64,000 nt of DNA, taken from Cephalopachus bancanus (taxonomy: Eukaryota; Chordata; Mammalia; Primates; Tarsiidae). Positions 12,721 to 23,515 of this stretch are shown here, in pieces. The position numbers were made by a program, and so were the translations under genes. The notes under the pieces are model-generated. The model was given only the letters and a program-made list of their open reading frames with translations, was not told the DNA's origin and did not search any database. The stretch lies in contig JAPVLO010000568.1 in assembly GCA_027257055.1 (NCBI GenBank), forward strand, positions 186,001 through 250,000. The letters run 5' to 3'. Within the stretch, counting starts at the first letter, position 1. Every line of letters begins with the position of its first letter.

Positions 12721-12909
12721 CAGTTGTTCTTAAATTTAAGTGTGCATCAAAATCACTTGGGAGGTTTGCCAAAATACAGATTACTGGGTCCTAATCCTAG
12801 AGTTTTTGATTCAGTAGGTCTGAAGTGAGACCCAAGAATCTGCATATTTAATAAGTTTCTAGGTGATGCTGCTGTTGCTGGTCCAGGACCAATACTTTGA
12901 GAACCACTT
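12721..12909 (-). mobile_element. MER5A hAT-Charlie DNA transposon
   Basis: Near full length. The plus strand opens CAGTTGTTCTTAAATTTAAG and closes TACTTTGAGAACCACTT, matching the MER5A terminal inverted repeats (CAGTGGTTCTCAAA). Inside are CATCAAAATCACTTGGGAGG, GATTCAGTAGGTCTGAAGTG and GGTGATGCTGCTGTTGCTGG. It is non-autonomous and has no coding capacity. The 8-bp flanking duplication is degraded. Confidence 0.8.
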
Positions 12910-12951
12910 CTATAGACCATCTTTGCTATAATTCTTTTTTGTATGACTTTC

Positions 12952-13113
12952 TTTTTTTTTTTTTGAGTCGGAATCTCACTCTGTTGCCCAGACTGGAGTG
13001 CAGTGCAGTGGCTGCTCCCGGCCACCGCAGCCTCGACCTGCTGGGCTCCGGCGATCCTTCCGCCTCAGTCTTCCAAGTAGCTGGAACTACAGGCGTGCAC
13101 TACCACGCCTGGC
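12952..13113 (-). mobile_element. Alu right-arm monomer with its own target duplication
   Basis: Only the second Alu arm is present. In reverse it starts TTGCCAGGCGTGGTAGTGCA, runs through GAAGGATCGCCGGAGCCCAG, and ends GAGATTCCGACTC plus A tail. The 10-bp sequence TATGACTTTC occurs immediately outside both ends (12942-12951 and 13116-13125), so the unit inserted as a monomer and was not truncated later. The arm closely resembles the right arm at 22151-22445, so it is relatively young. A second-arm copy would lack the polymerase III A and B boxes of the left arm. Confidence 0.88.
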
Positions 13114-16100
13114 AATATGACTTTCATTGTATACATTTTTGTAGTTTACTCTGACCCTCTTCTCATGGTGATTAATATTGTAAGCTGCTGGAATCTCCAG
13201 GATCCAGCTGGCTGTTACCATGACAACACATACAGAGATGCCCTGTGCCTGAGGCCCTGAGTGAGGATGGCACCAGATGAATCACAGGCATAAGTGACTT
13301 GTAAGTGGCACAGACATTTTTTCCGAGTTATCCATTTCATTCTATAACCTTCTTCCTGGTCATTTTTCTTCTCTTTTCTTTTTTCTTTTTTTGGGTAATG
13401 TTCTTTTGGAGTCTCCCTCCAGATTCTTCTTTATGATGTAATAATGAAAAAATCTTAGATTTATTTTATTCTTTACATTTATTTTTTTAAAAAGCAATAA
13501 TTGATTTTCATAACAACCTGAGGTCAGACAGTGAATATAAGGATAAAACCCATTCAAAGAAACCTGAGATACAAAAGGTACACAAGGTGGAGGATGACAG
13601 AGTCCTAGGTCTGGAGCCCAGAACTCCCAATTGCTAGCTTAGTGCTTGTATTGCCCAGGGCCCTGGCAGGAAACAAAGGGGACAGTCAAAAGGACAACTG
13701 AAGAGAACTTAACACAGAAAATCTGTAAGCAATGGTGATGAACCCTAGCCTAACAACTAGCCTGTAGGGTCAAGAGGAGATGGTGGTTAGTGGAATCTGA
13801 AGAAATGTAGGAGCTGTGGCCTTTAGTGAAGGGATGCAGTCTCTGTCAACCCACAGCTTGGCAGGAAGGAGGCCAGGGCAATAAACAGCCCCACTTCTCT
13901 CCTCGGATCATGAGAGAGGCTTAAGATAAGACAGAGACATTTTGCCTTACCACTGTTTTATTAGGAGGCCATTGGAGGTTTCTGAATGGGGAGCAGTACA
14001 TGAAAATGAGGTCTTAGGAGAATTGGACTCTCAGTATGATGCAGGGAATATTAGAGGGGGACGCTGAAGGCACAGAGATAAGTCAAAAGGATGCTACTTT
14101 TCAGAACTTAGAACATTTTCCATTTCTGCCCACCCTGCAGCGGGCCTGAACAAAATGGGCAATGGAAGACATGAGCATTGTGGAAGAGTCTTACTCTTTA
14201 TTCCTAGGACATATTGTTTGTTTAAACAATGTATCCTACTATACTTGGACCTTCAGTATTGAGCTTGAAGTCTTTTTCAGGTTTTAAGTGGGGTATGTCT
14301 GGCCTTTTGGCCTTGGTTTGGATTCTTGGAAAAACAGACTCAGAGATAAGGATTTGATGATAAGTAATTTATTAAGGAGGTGCGGGGAACAGCAACAGGG
14401 AAGTAATGAAGTGAGGCAGGAAAACCTTTGAAAGGGGGATATTATCAATCGTTATGCCTGTAAGTGGCTGTCAATTATTTAAGTCCATGGGTAAATCCTA
14501 GGAACTAATATAAAATACATACCTCGGAATCATTCCACTTGAGGGTCAAAGGAGTTGGAATATTTCTACACCAACTCCTGAGCATCACTGGTTGAGAACT
14601 GCTCCTGGGGAATATTAATTCCTGACATTTCCAGTCTGCCACATACACAGGCATAACTTCCATGGTTCTGGAAATAGCTTCTTGACCCAGAGATACAGAT
14701 ACTGGCAGTTGCAAGTCATTATGAGCACAACAAACTGGACACGGATGAGACATTGACAATACTTGCTACAGTGTCATTTGCAGGATTGTGCTCATCAGCA
14801 CTATGGTCTCTGCCCACCTGATGCAGTACCTATACTGCCATGACCATGTGGAATCCTGCTTGATCATGCTGAAAATAAAGCCAGCATGTTTTGAAGGTTA
14901 TAGCACTGTTGGATAAATACTATAAAGGATGGTGGAATTTGTAGTAAAATACAGAAGGTAAATTTTGACAATTTTTTAAGGTTTGGGAGAGATGGCATTA
15001 CCAAATGATCAGGGATCAATATAGGTAACGTATCTGTTTGCTGCTAACCAGTGATCTGTACCTAGGACTCTGAGATGTCAATACAAAAGCAAAAGAACAA
15101 TAAAAAAAGACAAGTAACCATGAAAAAAAAAATTCTGTGTTGCGTAGTGTGTCTGCTTATTGATCTGACCTAGCTGCAAAAGATACCTAATTGCTCTTAC
15201 TCCACTGAAAAATACAAGCTTCAAAGTGCTGTCATTTTCCACCAAATTTTGGAGCAGTCAATCATTTCATGTTCTTCCTCTGTACTTAGACCTCACTAAG
15301 TTTGCACCTCCTAATTCAGTCAGGACATCTGTCCTGCTCTGCATCAGAGCCCTCAGCATGATCTTAAATCCACACAGACACAAGGCAAGAAAAAAAAAAT
15401 GAGGCAGAGGGAAGCATTTTCTGTGCCACACTGTGTTGAATTATTTACTCCCAGCCCTGGGATTCAGAGAGCTAGCTCTTTCTCAGCCTTGAATTTTATT
15501 GCAAAACAAAGAAATAAAATAAGTAAATAAGAAGAGAGAGGAGGTAAATCCCTTGGAGACCTACTGGCATATGAAATGTCTTTTGAAATGGAGCCTGATG
15601 CTGAAATAATTGTGTCATTTAGAGTGCAGTACTAATATGCTCACAACTATGGCTAAATGCTGGAGCAAGGCAAAATTTTGCAGCAATAAATTTGTGACCA
15701 GTTGTTTAAGCAAAAAAAAAAAAAAAGAATCTTAAATTTGCATGAATGTATTTCATTAAGCATCCTCAAATCTGGAAATTGACTCCAAAAATAATGCCTT
15801 CAAGCATTGTATGCAAAACAGTAAGTACAGGTAATGGAAATGAGGTGTCTTTATTTTCTCTGAGATCAGAATGAAAAAAAGGGATACAATATAGATTGGG
15901 AGGTATTTATATGACTCTAAAAAAGAGGAATCTGCCTCTTTTCACGATATGTGTCACAGAAGGGGATCATGAACATTGTCGATGTATTCTAAGAGGAGTA
16001 CAATCATGTAGCCACATGAATATACAGTAACTTTATTTTGTCTCCCACTATTCCTTAACCTTCTTCAGAAGGATAATTCCTTTCAGCTCCTAAACAAAAT

Positions 16101-16730
16101 CCCGGGCAGCCCCATTCCTTTTCTGGAGTGCTTAAGTATTAAAAATTCCTGTGGTCAGTTGAAGTCCAAAGTGCATTATCTTTTTACTAATCATCAGGAA
16201 CTATAATCACTAGGTAGGTGTAATGCTCAAAACTTTGCACGTAACTTGGAAGCCTGGAGCAGGGAAAGGGAGGGAGAGACATGGTAATCTTTTTCCTTGG
16301 AAGAAAAAGAATAGCGCTTCTCAGCCCTCCTCCTCCAACTGCTCAACTTTATCCCTCCTGCACTGGTGTGTGGGAGAGAGGAGAAGTGCGTGGAGAAAGA
16401 AAACTGTTTGTAACTGGAATGCTTATGAACACTGTCCATTTAGTGGTCTGGTTGGCATGCAATGCTGACTCTTTTCCCCCTAGATGTTGTTGTGGGTTTT
16501 TTGGAGATCCCCTCCTCCATTAAATGTTGGGGACTTCTGACTTACTGTTCTCTTGCCCCAAGTGATGAACTCTCTTCTGCCCCTCCTCTGTGCTGTTTTC
16601 TCAGCCCCTGGGTGTCCCTTAAAGTTCATTGTTAGCCTTTTTCTGTGGAGATCTTTTCACTGTCCCAAGTGAGCCCTCCTGGCTAGACCCTAAATTGATT
16701 TTATGCTCCTTCACTCTATCTGTTTGTGTT
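13114..16730. other. Mostly unassigned, with possible old LTR debris
   Basis: No gene or RNA recognised. Around 13645-14060 (GGCCCTGGCAGGAAACAAAG, GGAAGGAGGCCAGGGCAATA) and 14320-14430 (GGAAAAACAGACTCAGAG, TAATTTATTAAGGAGGTG) the wording resembles ancient LTR-associated repeats, but decay prevents a firm call. From 15 to 16.7 kb I recognise nothing. Open frames at 14.5 and 16.2-16.5 kb overlap on both strands and lack motifs. Confidence 0.4.
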
Positions 16731-16804
16731 TTCTGTCAGTCTCTCTGTCTGTCAGTCTCTCTGTCTGTCTTCTCTTCTCTTTCTGACATACATACATACA
16801 CACT
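16731..16804 (+). repeat. CTGT/CTCT simple repeat with CATA tail
   Basis: Two tandem copies of a unit containing CTGTCAGTCTCT occur, followed by CT-rich sequence and three CATA units ending in CACAC. A 60-codon Ser/Leu/Cys-rich frame across it is a by-product of the repeat. Confidence 0.8.
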
Positions 16805-18091
16805 CGTCTAAATCTATTTCACAGAAAACAAACACTTATGCATTCTTTTCTCCAATAAATTTCAGGATGTTTGTCAATTCCAATGGAGCCACCCATCAGA
16901 GCAGTCAATTTATTCTAGGTATGAGTTAGACGCTGGTGCACTGTGTTGTCTGTCCCCTCAAATCTTGAGCAACGCATGTTACCCTAACCAAATGGTCTCC
17001 TGAAAGCCCTTCTCTCTTAACTTGAGGTGAAGAGGAAAGTACTTCCTGGTTTTCTCAACAGAGTTTGTTAAATAAATTGTGTCTAAAAAATCTTCCTCTA
17101 AACTTTAACTCTTAACCTTTTTTCCCCCATGCTGTGGGTGAGAGTCACAAAACTTGTAAAATTAGTTTTTGGTCATTTCTTCCTGCAAATCCTATAGGAA
17201 AGTCTATCTCACAAGTCACTTTGGTATCTAGTGTTTATTAGTGTGTCAGCAGAAATTTCTATTTTAATATCTAATTGCAAAGCAAAAGGTGTGAGGAGGC
17301 TATTTTCCCCTCAGTCAACACTTGGAAGTACCCATAGACTCAGCAATAAGGAAACCCCTGGCTGTTATTTTTGGATTTGCAGAGGGCTTCACAATCACTT
17401 TTTACTGAAGGCTAGTGCAACAGCATTTATTAGGAAACTACCATGTGCCAGCAAGATAGTTAAGATGTATAAAATGTTATTTCTCTTTTTCCACAGAAAA
17501 AGAACTGGAAGTACAGAAAACTGAAGTGGCTTACCTAGAGACATTAATGAGCTGTTAGAACTTGAGAAAGAACTCTGTTATTGTGTGGCCAGTCAAGTGA
17601 TTAAGCCTGTTAACAGACGTGGCATTATTCAATCTAATAATTTATTTCTGTCCCCCAGGCCCATGAGGTTCTGAGGTTGATCTGAAAGATAGGACTTCTG
17701 TGATCCAGAACCAAAAGAGTCGAGAAAGTCTGGGAATTTTATCCTTGGAGCAGAAAGTAAAACTGTTCTGGAATCAGAAGTAGTAACAAAGCTGGAGGGC
17801 AAGAGATTGTTGGATTATATCATATTGGCAAGCTGGACTTCAGAAGAGTCAATGCATCAGAGACAAGAAGAACTTGAAGTTAAACAAAGTTCCCTTATCT
17901 GGAGAATTCTTCTGCATTCTTTGCTCAATATGAACCCCCTTATCATGAGGAGGAGATCCACTTTAAAGTTGACCATTTGGCAGATTCCAGAAGACTGCTG
18001 CCTACTGCAAAGTCCACCTGCCTAGCTTTCTGCTTCCCCAATTATATCCATCTTGCTCCACGTGAACCTTCCTATGCCCAAAGCTGAAGAT
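16805..18091. other. No recognisable feature
   Basis: No repeat family assigned. A frame at 17231-17524 (97 codons) and one at 17807-18025 have no recognisable motif. 17425-17470 (CAGCATTTATTAGGAAACTA then CCATGTGCCAGCAAG) may be a scrap of a common ancient mammalian repeat. Confidence 0.4.
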
Positions 18092-18119
18092 GGATAGATA
18101 GATATAGATAGATGATACA
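18092..18119 (+). repeat. GATA microsatellite
   Basis: Several GATA units (GATAGATAGATATAGATAGA) end in GATGATACA. The last six bases, GATACA, are the left copy of the target duplication of the LTR that follows. Confidence 0.85.
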
Positions 18120-18952
18120 TGTTGGGAGCTGGCCACGGAGGCCCACTGAGCGTTAGGGATCAGGAAGGGCTGTTGACCCCAAGACCACTAGGATGTGTTC
18201 GGGAGCTATTGACCCCATTTCCTCCCCCCTTCTATTCAGCACTAACCAGATTAAGCTCCTGTGAGCTCAAAACATAAAAACCAGGACGAACACAAGCTAA
18301 CTTTAGAAGCTCATTGCTCCCATTCTTCTGCAAACTGCAGTTTTGGCTTTCACACAACTTATAATTCAAGCTCGTGTCACATTTAAGAGCCTTAGTATTG
18401 GTCACAGGCTTCTGGGTCATGATCTTAGGATTTATTGAAGGTGTAAATTGTAGAATACAGTTTTAGAAGACAGCCATTTTGTTGAAAGAATGCGGCTGGG
18501 TTACTTGCAGGTAGCCCACTGTGAACTTTGGACTGGGCCACATTCCAAACATTCTGGGATGGGCCACTTTCGTTTGTAAAGTAAATACTTAAGCTTCTAT
18601 AGAATTGTTTAACTTGGCATAAATCAGTCAGCTTAGATGAAAAAGGTTTATAGAATATGGCAGTCACAGATTAGGTTATCCTTTGTTATGGAATTTTAGG
18701 ATTATCATATGAAAAGGGTTTAAAGGCAATCATTGATTAAGTTTTCATGGATTAAGGTTTCTGGTGGGTGGGGGACACCCCTCCCACATCTGACTTTGTG
18801 TATAAAAGACCCGTTGTAATTCCCAATATCACTCATTCGCTTCTGCACTAGACTGGAGTCCAGTCTCTTTCTTTCTCTCTTCTTCCCCCCAATTGCCGAC
18901 GCCGTCACCACCTTTGGGGTACCCTGAACCTGGCTGAAGCTGGTCTCCGGCA
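18120..18952 (+). mobile_element. Solo LTR of ERVK (betaretrovirus-like) type
   Basis: An 833-bp element begins TGTTGGGAGCTGGCCACGG and ends GGTCTCCGGCA, so it has the TG...CA termini of an LTR. GATACA lies directly outside both ends (18114-18119 and 18953-18958). A 6-bp duplication and the TGTTGGGAGC start both suggest a class II/ERVK LTR similar to those of IAP-like elements. A TATA box lies at 18801-18808, then a pyrimidine-rich stretch near the 3' end. No canonical AATAAA or ATTAAA follows the TATA box. No internal viral sequence remains, so it is a recombined solo LTR. Open frames inside it, all antisense, are not genes. Confidence 0.85.
18801..18808 (+). promoter_or_regulatory. TATA box of the solo LTR
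   Basis: TATAAAAG lies about 145 bases upstream of the LTR's 3' end, a reasonable position for U3/R promoter sequence. Activity cannot be judged from sequence. Confidence 0.65.
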
Positions 18953-19012
18953 GATACAGATAGAGACAGAGACAGAGACAGAGGTAGAGGTAGAGACAGA
19001 GATAGATCACTC
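18953..19012 (+). repeat. GATA/GAGACA-derived simple repeat
   Basis: GATACAGATAGAGACAGAG and further GAGACAGA, GAGGTA and GATAGA units. It is probably the right half of the microsatellite that the solo LTR split; it starts with the right GATACA duplication. Confidence 0.85.
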
Positions 19013-19039
19013 TACAGCAGATAATGGCAGTCACTCATT

Positions 19040-19746
19040 AAACCTTTTTCCTTGTCTTCCTGGGCACACAGCTAGACCACATTTCTTTCCTTTTTTTTCT
19101 GAGTTGGAGTCTCACTCCATTGCCCAGGCTGGAGTGCAGTGATGAACTCACGGCCACCCCAGCATCGATCTGCTGGGCTCCGGTGATCCTTTTGCCTCAG
19201 TCTTCCAAGTAGCCAGGACTACAGGTGCATGCTACCACGCCCAGCTAATTTTTTTATTTATTGTAGAGATGAGGTCTCGCCAAGTAGCCCGGGCTGATCT
19301 CAAACCCATAGGCTCAGGCAATCCATTCACCTCGGCCTCCCAAAGTGCTGGGCTTACAGACTGAGTCACGAGCCCGGCCTATACCATGTTCCTAAGCCTT
19401 CCTTGTGGTTAGATTTGGCCATGTGCCTATCCTAGAGACTGTAATTGAGAACTGTTATGTGTCTCTTTCAAATCTGGTCCATAAACATTTCCCTCATGCT
19501 ACTTTCCATGTTGTTTCCCTTTATACTGACCTTATGCAAATGAGCCCAGAAAGCTTGGAAGCTATAGGTTGTAGCTTGTGTTTAATATCATAGAGGCCTG
19601 AGTACTTATATCACTTTTTGGAGGATTGTTGCCCATCAATTGGGCCATGCATTTTGGACTTAACACGAGCAGGAAATAAACTTTTGTGTTTTAGCCATTA
19701 TATGTGTTTGTATATTGCAACAGCTAGAGTTACCTTAACTAGTACA
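19040..19746 (+). mobile_element. Old MaLR/ERVL-like LTR split by an Alu
   Basis: Left of the Alu is CTTGTCTTCCTGGGCACACA then GCTAGACCACATTTC. Right of it the text resumes CTAAGCCTTCCTTGTGGTTA and GGCCATGTGCC. It ends GGAAATAAACTTTTGTGTTT and CTTAACTAGTACAG. These words follow a known LTR order (cctgggcacacagctggactacatttcccagcctcccttgcag ... gaaataaacttctattgtgtt ... taacatacag-like end). The left end is uncertain. The 62-67 codon frames inside are accidental. Confidence 0.6.
19086..19382 (-). mobile_element. Full-length dimeric Alu SINE
   Basis: In reverse: GGCCGGGCTCGTGACTCAGT, both arms, linker ATAAATAAAAAAATTAGC, right arm ending CTCCAACTCAG plus A tail. It interrupts the LTR at 19.0-19.7 kb. 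Degenerate duplications flank it: ACCACATTTC at 19076-19085 and ACCATGTTCC at 19383-19392. Confidence 0.92.
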
Positions 19747-20751
19747 GACTCCTTGAGGAAAGTTGTTGGACTAATATACATCCCAGCTTGGTTTTCAATT
19801 AAGAATTTCATATACACATAATTGTAAATATGTGTGACTTTGAGTTTCTTTAGGACAGAATCCATATCCTAACAATCTTTCTATTCTCTTAATAATAGTT
19901 TTTGAAAGGGTCTTTCACATAGTAGAAATTCAATGATTGCCTGTTTTAAATGTTTATATTTTCAAGTCTTAAGAAAAAGTATAGGCTGTGAGAAAATTAA
20001 AGTCTTTTATGTAGTAAGGACTAAATGAAGGTTTATTGAATAAATGAGTGAATGCATGAATTAATGGTATAGTTTGAAGAAAATATGTGTTGCCTTAGGA
20101 TTCACAGAGAAATTTGCTCATTTATAAAATGAGAATTATAATACCTCCCCCTTCCTACATCACAGGTAATGTATTAGTATCAAATCAGAAAATGGACTTT
20201 CAAGCATTTAATTTCAAAATTAATAAGTACTAGACACATGTAAAATTTTAAACATAATTTAGGTAGGTTACTTTATATTTTGTCAGTTTGTTGATAATAG
20301 AGTCAAAGTTTAAGGAAGGAGAATAATCTGTGAAGCACTTCCAAATATCTTGGGAAAAAAATTAAAGTATATGGTTGACCTGAAGATGGTAGACTTCTCA
20401 AAATTCTAAATTTCTATTAATTTGCAGGCAAAATAATGCTTAATATTTGCCATTGGACTCAAGAGAATATCTTTGCATCATCAGTACCCTGCTATTATAA
20501 GCAGTCATATGCCTTCTATAGCTCCTTAGTGTATGTCTACTGCTTCTCAGCTCCTGCTTAGTGATTAGAGTCAGAAAAGCATTGATCAACACTCCTGTGC
20601 CAAATACTATGGAAGTTCGTTTAACCATATTACATAATTGAAATGTCAGAATGTTTAAACACTTTTAGTCATATGAAAATATATTTGGATATGTCTGTAA
20701 CTAAACTGGCAGAGAACAAATACAAGGAATGTTCTTGTAAATGAATAAGAT
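19747..20751. other. No recognisable feature
   Basis: AT-rich sequence without repeat words that I can assign. One 62-codon minus-strand frame at 20440-20628 has no motif. Confidence 0.45.
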
Positions 20752-20874
20752 CTAGCCAGGCGTGGTGGCATGTGCTTGCAGCTACATGGAAAACTGAGGT
20801 GGGAGGATTGCTTGAGCCCAGGAGTTTGAGGCCAGTTTGGGCAACATAGCCAGACTGTCTCTAAAAATATATTT
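20752..20874 (+). mobile_element. Alu monomer (FLAM-like)
   Basis: A single arm: AGCCAGGCGTGGTGGCATGT ... GGAGGATTGCTTGAGCCCAG ... GGGCAACATAGCCAGACTGT ... CTCTAAAAATA. It ends where a left monomer would and lacks a second arm. TAAGAT flanks both ends (20746-20751 and 20875-20880). The divergence suggests a fossil monomer from before dimeric Alus, or a heavily mutated one. Confidence 0.75.
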
Positions 20875-20880
20875 TAAGAT

Positions 20881-21486
20881 AATAGATAATATTCAATGAT
20901 CCATGGGGTGGTTCTGTGTGACTTTTGGCCAGAAGCGGCTACCCAATGTGCCACTGATATTGCCAGCCCCCTACCAGCTGAAGTTGTGAAGTATCTGCAG
21001 AAGATTTCAATGACTGCATTCAATGCTGAAAGAATATATCTTGTTTTGGCTGGGCAAGTGACCTTCAACAGGGATTAAGAGAGTTCCTGTGAGTTCAGGA
21101 TGAAATTACCTCTCTTTCAGTCCTGGTCCTCCATCAGAAAGTCAAGAGAATGCCCACATGCTTAAAGAAAGATTTTCTTTATGCAGGAGTCAAGAGGTAG
21201 TACTCAAATTCTCTAAATTTCTATAACTATTCTCAAACAGCCCAACACTTACTAGCACTCTCTTCTTTGAAACATTATGTCTTATATTTCCGTCATTTCA
21301 GTTATAAGAAGAAGTTTAGGACCCCAGGTTTCCCCCTATCCATTAGCTTCTAATCTCCTTATGACTCTAAACCTTGCCTTTTTTGTCACCATCTCCCCTC
21401 CTTTTGCTCCATCTCCTGAAAGAACGGGAACTTTCTATCAAGCATCTGTCATTCATCAGCCAAATTCTTTATATCCTCTCACATAG
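20881..21486. other. No recognised repeat; one open frame without support
   Basis: A plus-strand frame at 20896-21078 (60 codons) encodes a peptide beginning MIHGVVLCDFWPEAATQC and overlaps an open frame on the other strand. I do not recognise it and see no splice or start context. The remainder has no repeat words that I can assign. Confidence 0.35.
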
Positions 21487-21588
21487 TCTCCCTTCCCTCC
21501 CCCTCCCTTCCCTCCCTTCCCCTCCCCTTCTCTCCCCTCTCCTCCCCTCCCCTTCCCTTCCCTCTCCTCCCCTCCCCTTCCCTTCCCT
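21487..21588 (+). repeat. Polypyrimidine CCCTTCC-type tract
   Basis: 102 bases of only C and T on the plus strand, built of CCCTTCCCTCC and CTCCCCTCC units with partial mirror symmetry. The tract could form triplex (H-)DNA and is expected to vary in length. Confidence 0.9.
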
Positions 21589-22150
21589 GCTTCCTTTGTA
21601 GCCTCATCAAGTGGTGGCTGTTTTATCATCCAGACTCCTTATAGCATTGAGTCTGGATATGGAATAGTATCCTTTCTTCCCACTGCCTCTTCCAGATCAT
21701 TATTTCTCATTTCTCCTTAAGACTTCAGTTTTAATGACCTTCATATTGCCAAACCTGCTAATCTATTCTGAGTCTGTATTTTACTTGATAGATCAGCAGC
21801 ATTTTACCCAGGTGATCTCTCTCTTCCTGTTGAGATGCTTTCTTCATTTGGCTTTCAGGACACCTCCTGATAGCTTCTTACCTCGCTGGGTGCTCCTTCT
21901 CTGATCCTTTCTTCTTCCTTCCCATCCCACCGACCTCTAAATGAGAGCTTCAGGGCTTAATCTTTGAATTTCATCTTTCCTCTGGATATACTCACTTCCT
22001 TGATAGTTTTAATCAATTTCATGATTTTCTATGTTTTCTATGTGTTGATGACTCTACAAGGTATATCTTCATCTTCGACTCTTCTCCTGAACTTCAGATG
22101 TAGATATGCAAGGGCCCACCTGACATCTTCATTCTGATAACATACATTTC

Positions 22151-22445
22151 TTTTTTTTTTTTTTTTGAGTTGGAGTCTCACTCTGTCGCCCAGACTGGAG
22201 TGCAGTGGCCACTCCCGGCCACCGCAGCCTCGACCTGCTGGGCTCCGGCGATCCTTCCGCCTCAGCCTTCCAAGTAGCCGGAATTACAGGCATGCGCTAC
22301 CATGCCCAGCTGATTTTTTTTTTTGATTTATTATGGAGATGAGGTCTCGCTGCCCAGGCAGGTCTCGAACCCGCGGGCTCAGGCAATCCACTCACCTCAG
22401 CCTCCCAAAGGCGCAGGATTACAGACTGAGCCACCGAGCCCGGCC
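22151..22445 (-). mobile_element. Full-length dimeric Alu, young subfamily
   Basis: The 13-bp duplication TAACATACATTTC flanks it exactly (22138-22150 and 22446-22458). In reverse it starts GGCCGGGCTCGGTGGCTCAG. It has the short left-arm form GACCTGCCTGGGCAGCGAGA and the AATCCTGCGCCTTTGGG variant that the copy at 1-112 shares. The right arm ends GACTCCAACTC plus A tail. The intact duplication and low divergence suggest a fairly recent insertion into the L2. Confidence 0.95.
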
Positions 22446-22691
22446 TAACATACATTTCAAAATTAATACATGGAAAATTGAGCTCCTGATCTTCCTCTCC
22501 AAACTTCTTCCTCTTGAAGACCCTCCAGCCTACACCAACCAACCTCAGTTAATGATAATTCCAATCTTCCAGTTATTCAGGCCCCAAACCTTGAAGGCAT
22601 CTTTGAATACTCTCTTTCTCTCACACTGCACATCAGATTTATCAGAAACTCCTGATGGAACTTCTTTCAAATATATATGATATCTGACCAG

Positions 22692-22982
22692 GACCAGGTG
22701 TGGTGGTTCATACCTGTAATTCCAGCCCTTTGAGAGGCTGAGGCAGGAGGATCACTTGAGCCCAGGAGTTCAACATCAGCCTGGGCAACATAGCAAGACC
22801 CCATCTCTACAAAAACAAAATAAAATTAGCCAGACATGGTGGTGCATACATGTAGTTCCGGTTATTTGGGAGGCTGAGGACGGTGGATTCCTTCAGCCCC
22901 AGGAGTGTGAGGCTTCCATAAGTCATTATTGTGCCACTACACTCCAGTCTGGGTGACAGAGTGAGATTCCAACTAAAAAAAA
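22692..22982 (+). mobile_element. Full-length Alu (AluJ-like)
   Basis: ATCTGACCAG flanks both ends (22682-22691 and 22983-22992). It starts GACCAGGTGTGGTGGTTCAT, has a middle A-rich linker, and ends GAGATTCCAACT plus A9. More diverged than the copy 250 bases upstream and in opposite orientation to it. Confidence 0.93.
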
Positions 22983-23220
22983 ATCTGACCAGTTCTTACT
23001 TGCTTTTACTATTACAATCTTGGCCCAAGTAGCTGTTATCTATTACTTAGATTGTTGTACCTTCCTCCTAACTGATCTTTCTACTTCTGTCTTTGCTTCC
23101 TTTATTTCTATTCTAAACACAGCCAAATTAATTTTGTTAAACACAAAGAAACAATATCATTCCCTTGCTTATAACCCTACAATGGCTTCCTAGCTCATAC
23201 TGTGTAGAAGTCAAAGTCTT

Positions 23221-23515
23221 TTTTTTTTTTTTGAGTTGTTGTCTCACTCTTTGTCGCTCAGGCTGGAGTGCAGTGGCACGCTCATGGCCACCGCAGCCTC
23301 GACCTGCTAGGCTCAGGTGATTCTTTCACCTCAGCCTTCCAAGTAGCTGGAACTACAGACACACACCGCCATGCCTGGCTGGTTTTTGTGATTTGTTGTA
23401 GAAATGAGGTCTCACCAAGTTGTCCAGGCTGCTCTCAAACCCTCGGGCTTAGGCAGTACTCTCCCCTCGGCCTCACAAAATGCTGGGATTATAGGCTGAG
23501 CCACCGTGCCCTGCC
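23221..23515 (-). mobile_element. Full-length dimeric Alu
   Basis: The 15-bp AGAAGTCAAAGTCTT occurs on both sides (23206-23220 and 23516-23530). Two complete arms; in reverse it starts GGCAGGGCACGGTGGCTCAG. Target lies inside the L2 3' region. Confidence 0.95.

Noticed and set aside
18120..18952. Possible retained viral genes next to the solo LTR
   Set aside because: Both outer flanks are the same simple repeat with the target duplication, so no proviral interior is present here.
20896..21078. 60-codon frame with fairly balanced composition (MIHGVVLCDFWPEAATQC...), considered as a possible exon
   Set aside because: Not recognised, opposed by a frame of equal length on the other strand, and no convincing splice sites or neighbouring exons. 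A cross-species protein search would settle it.
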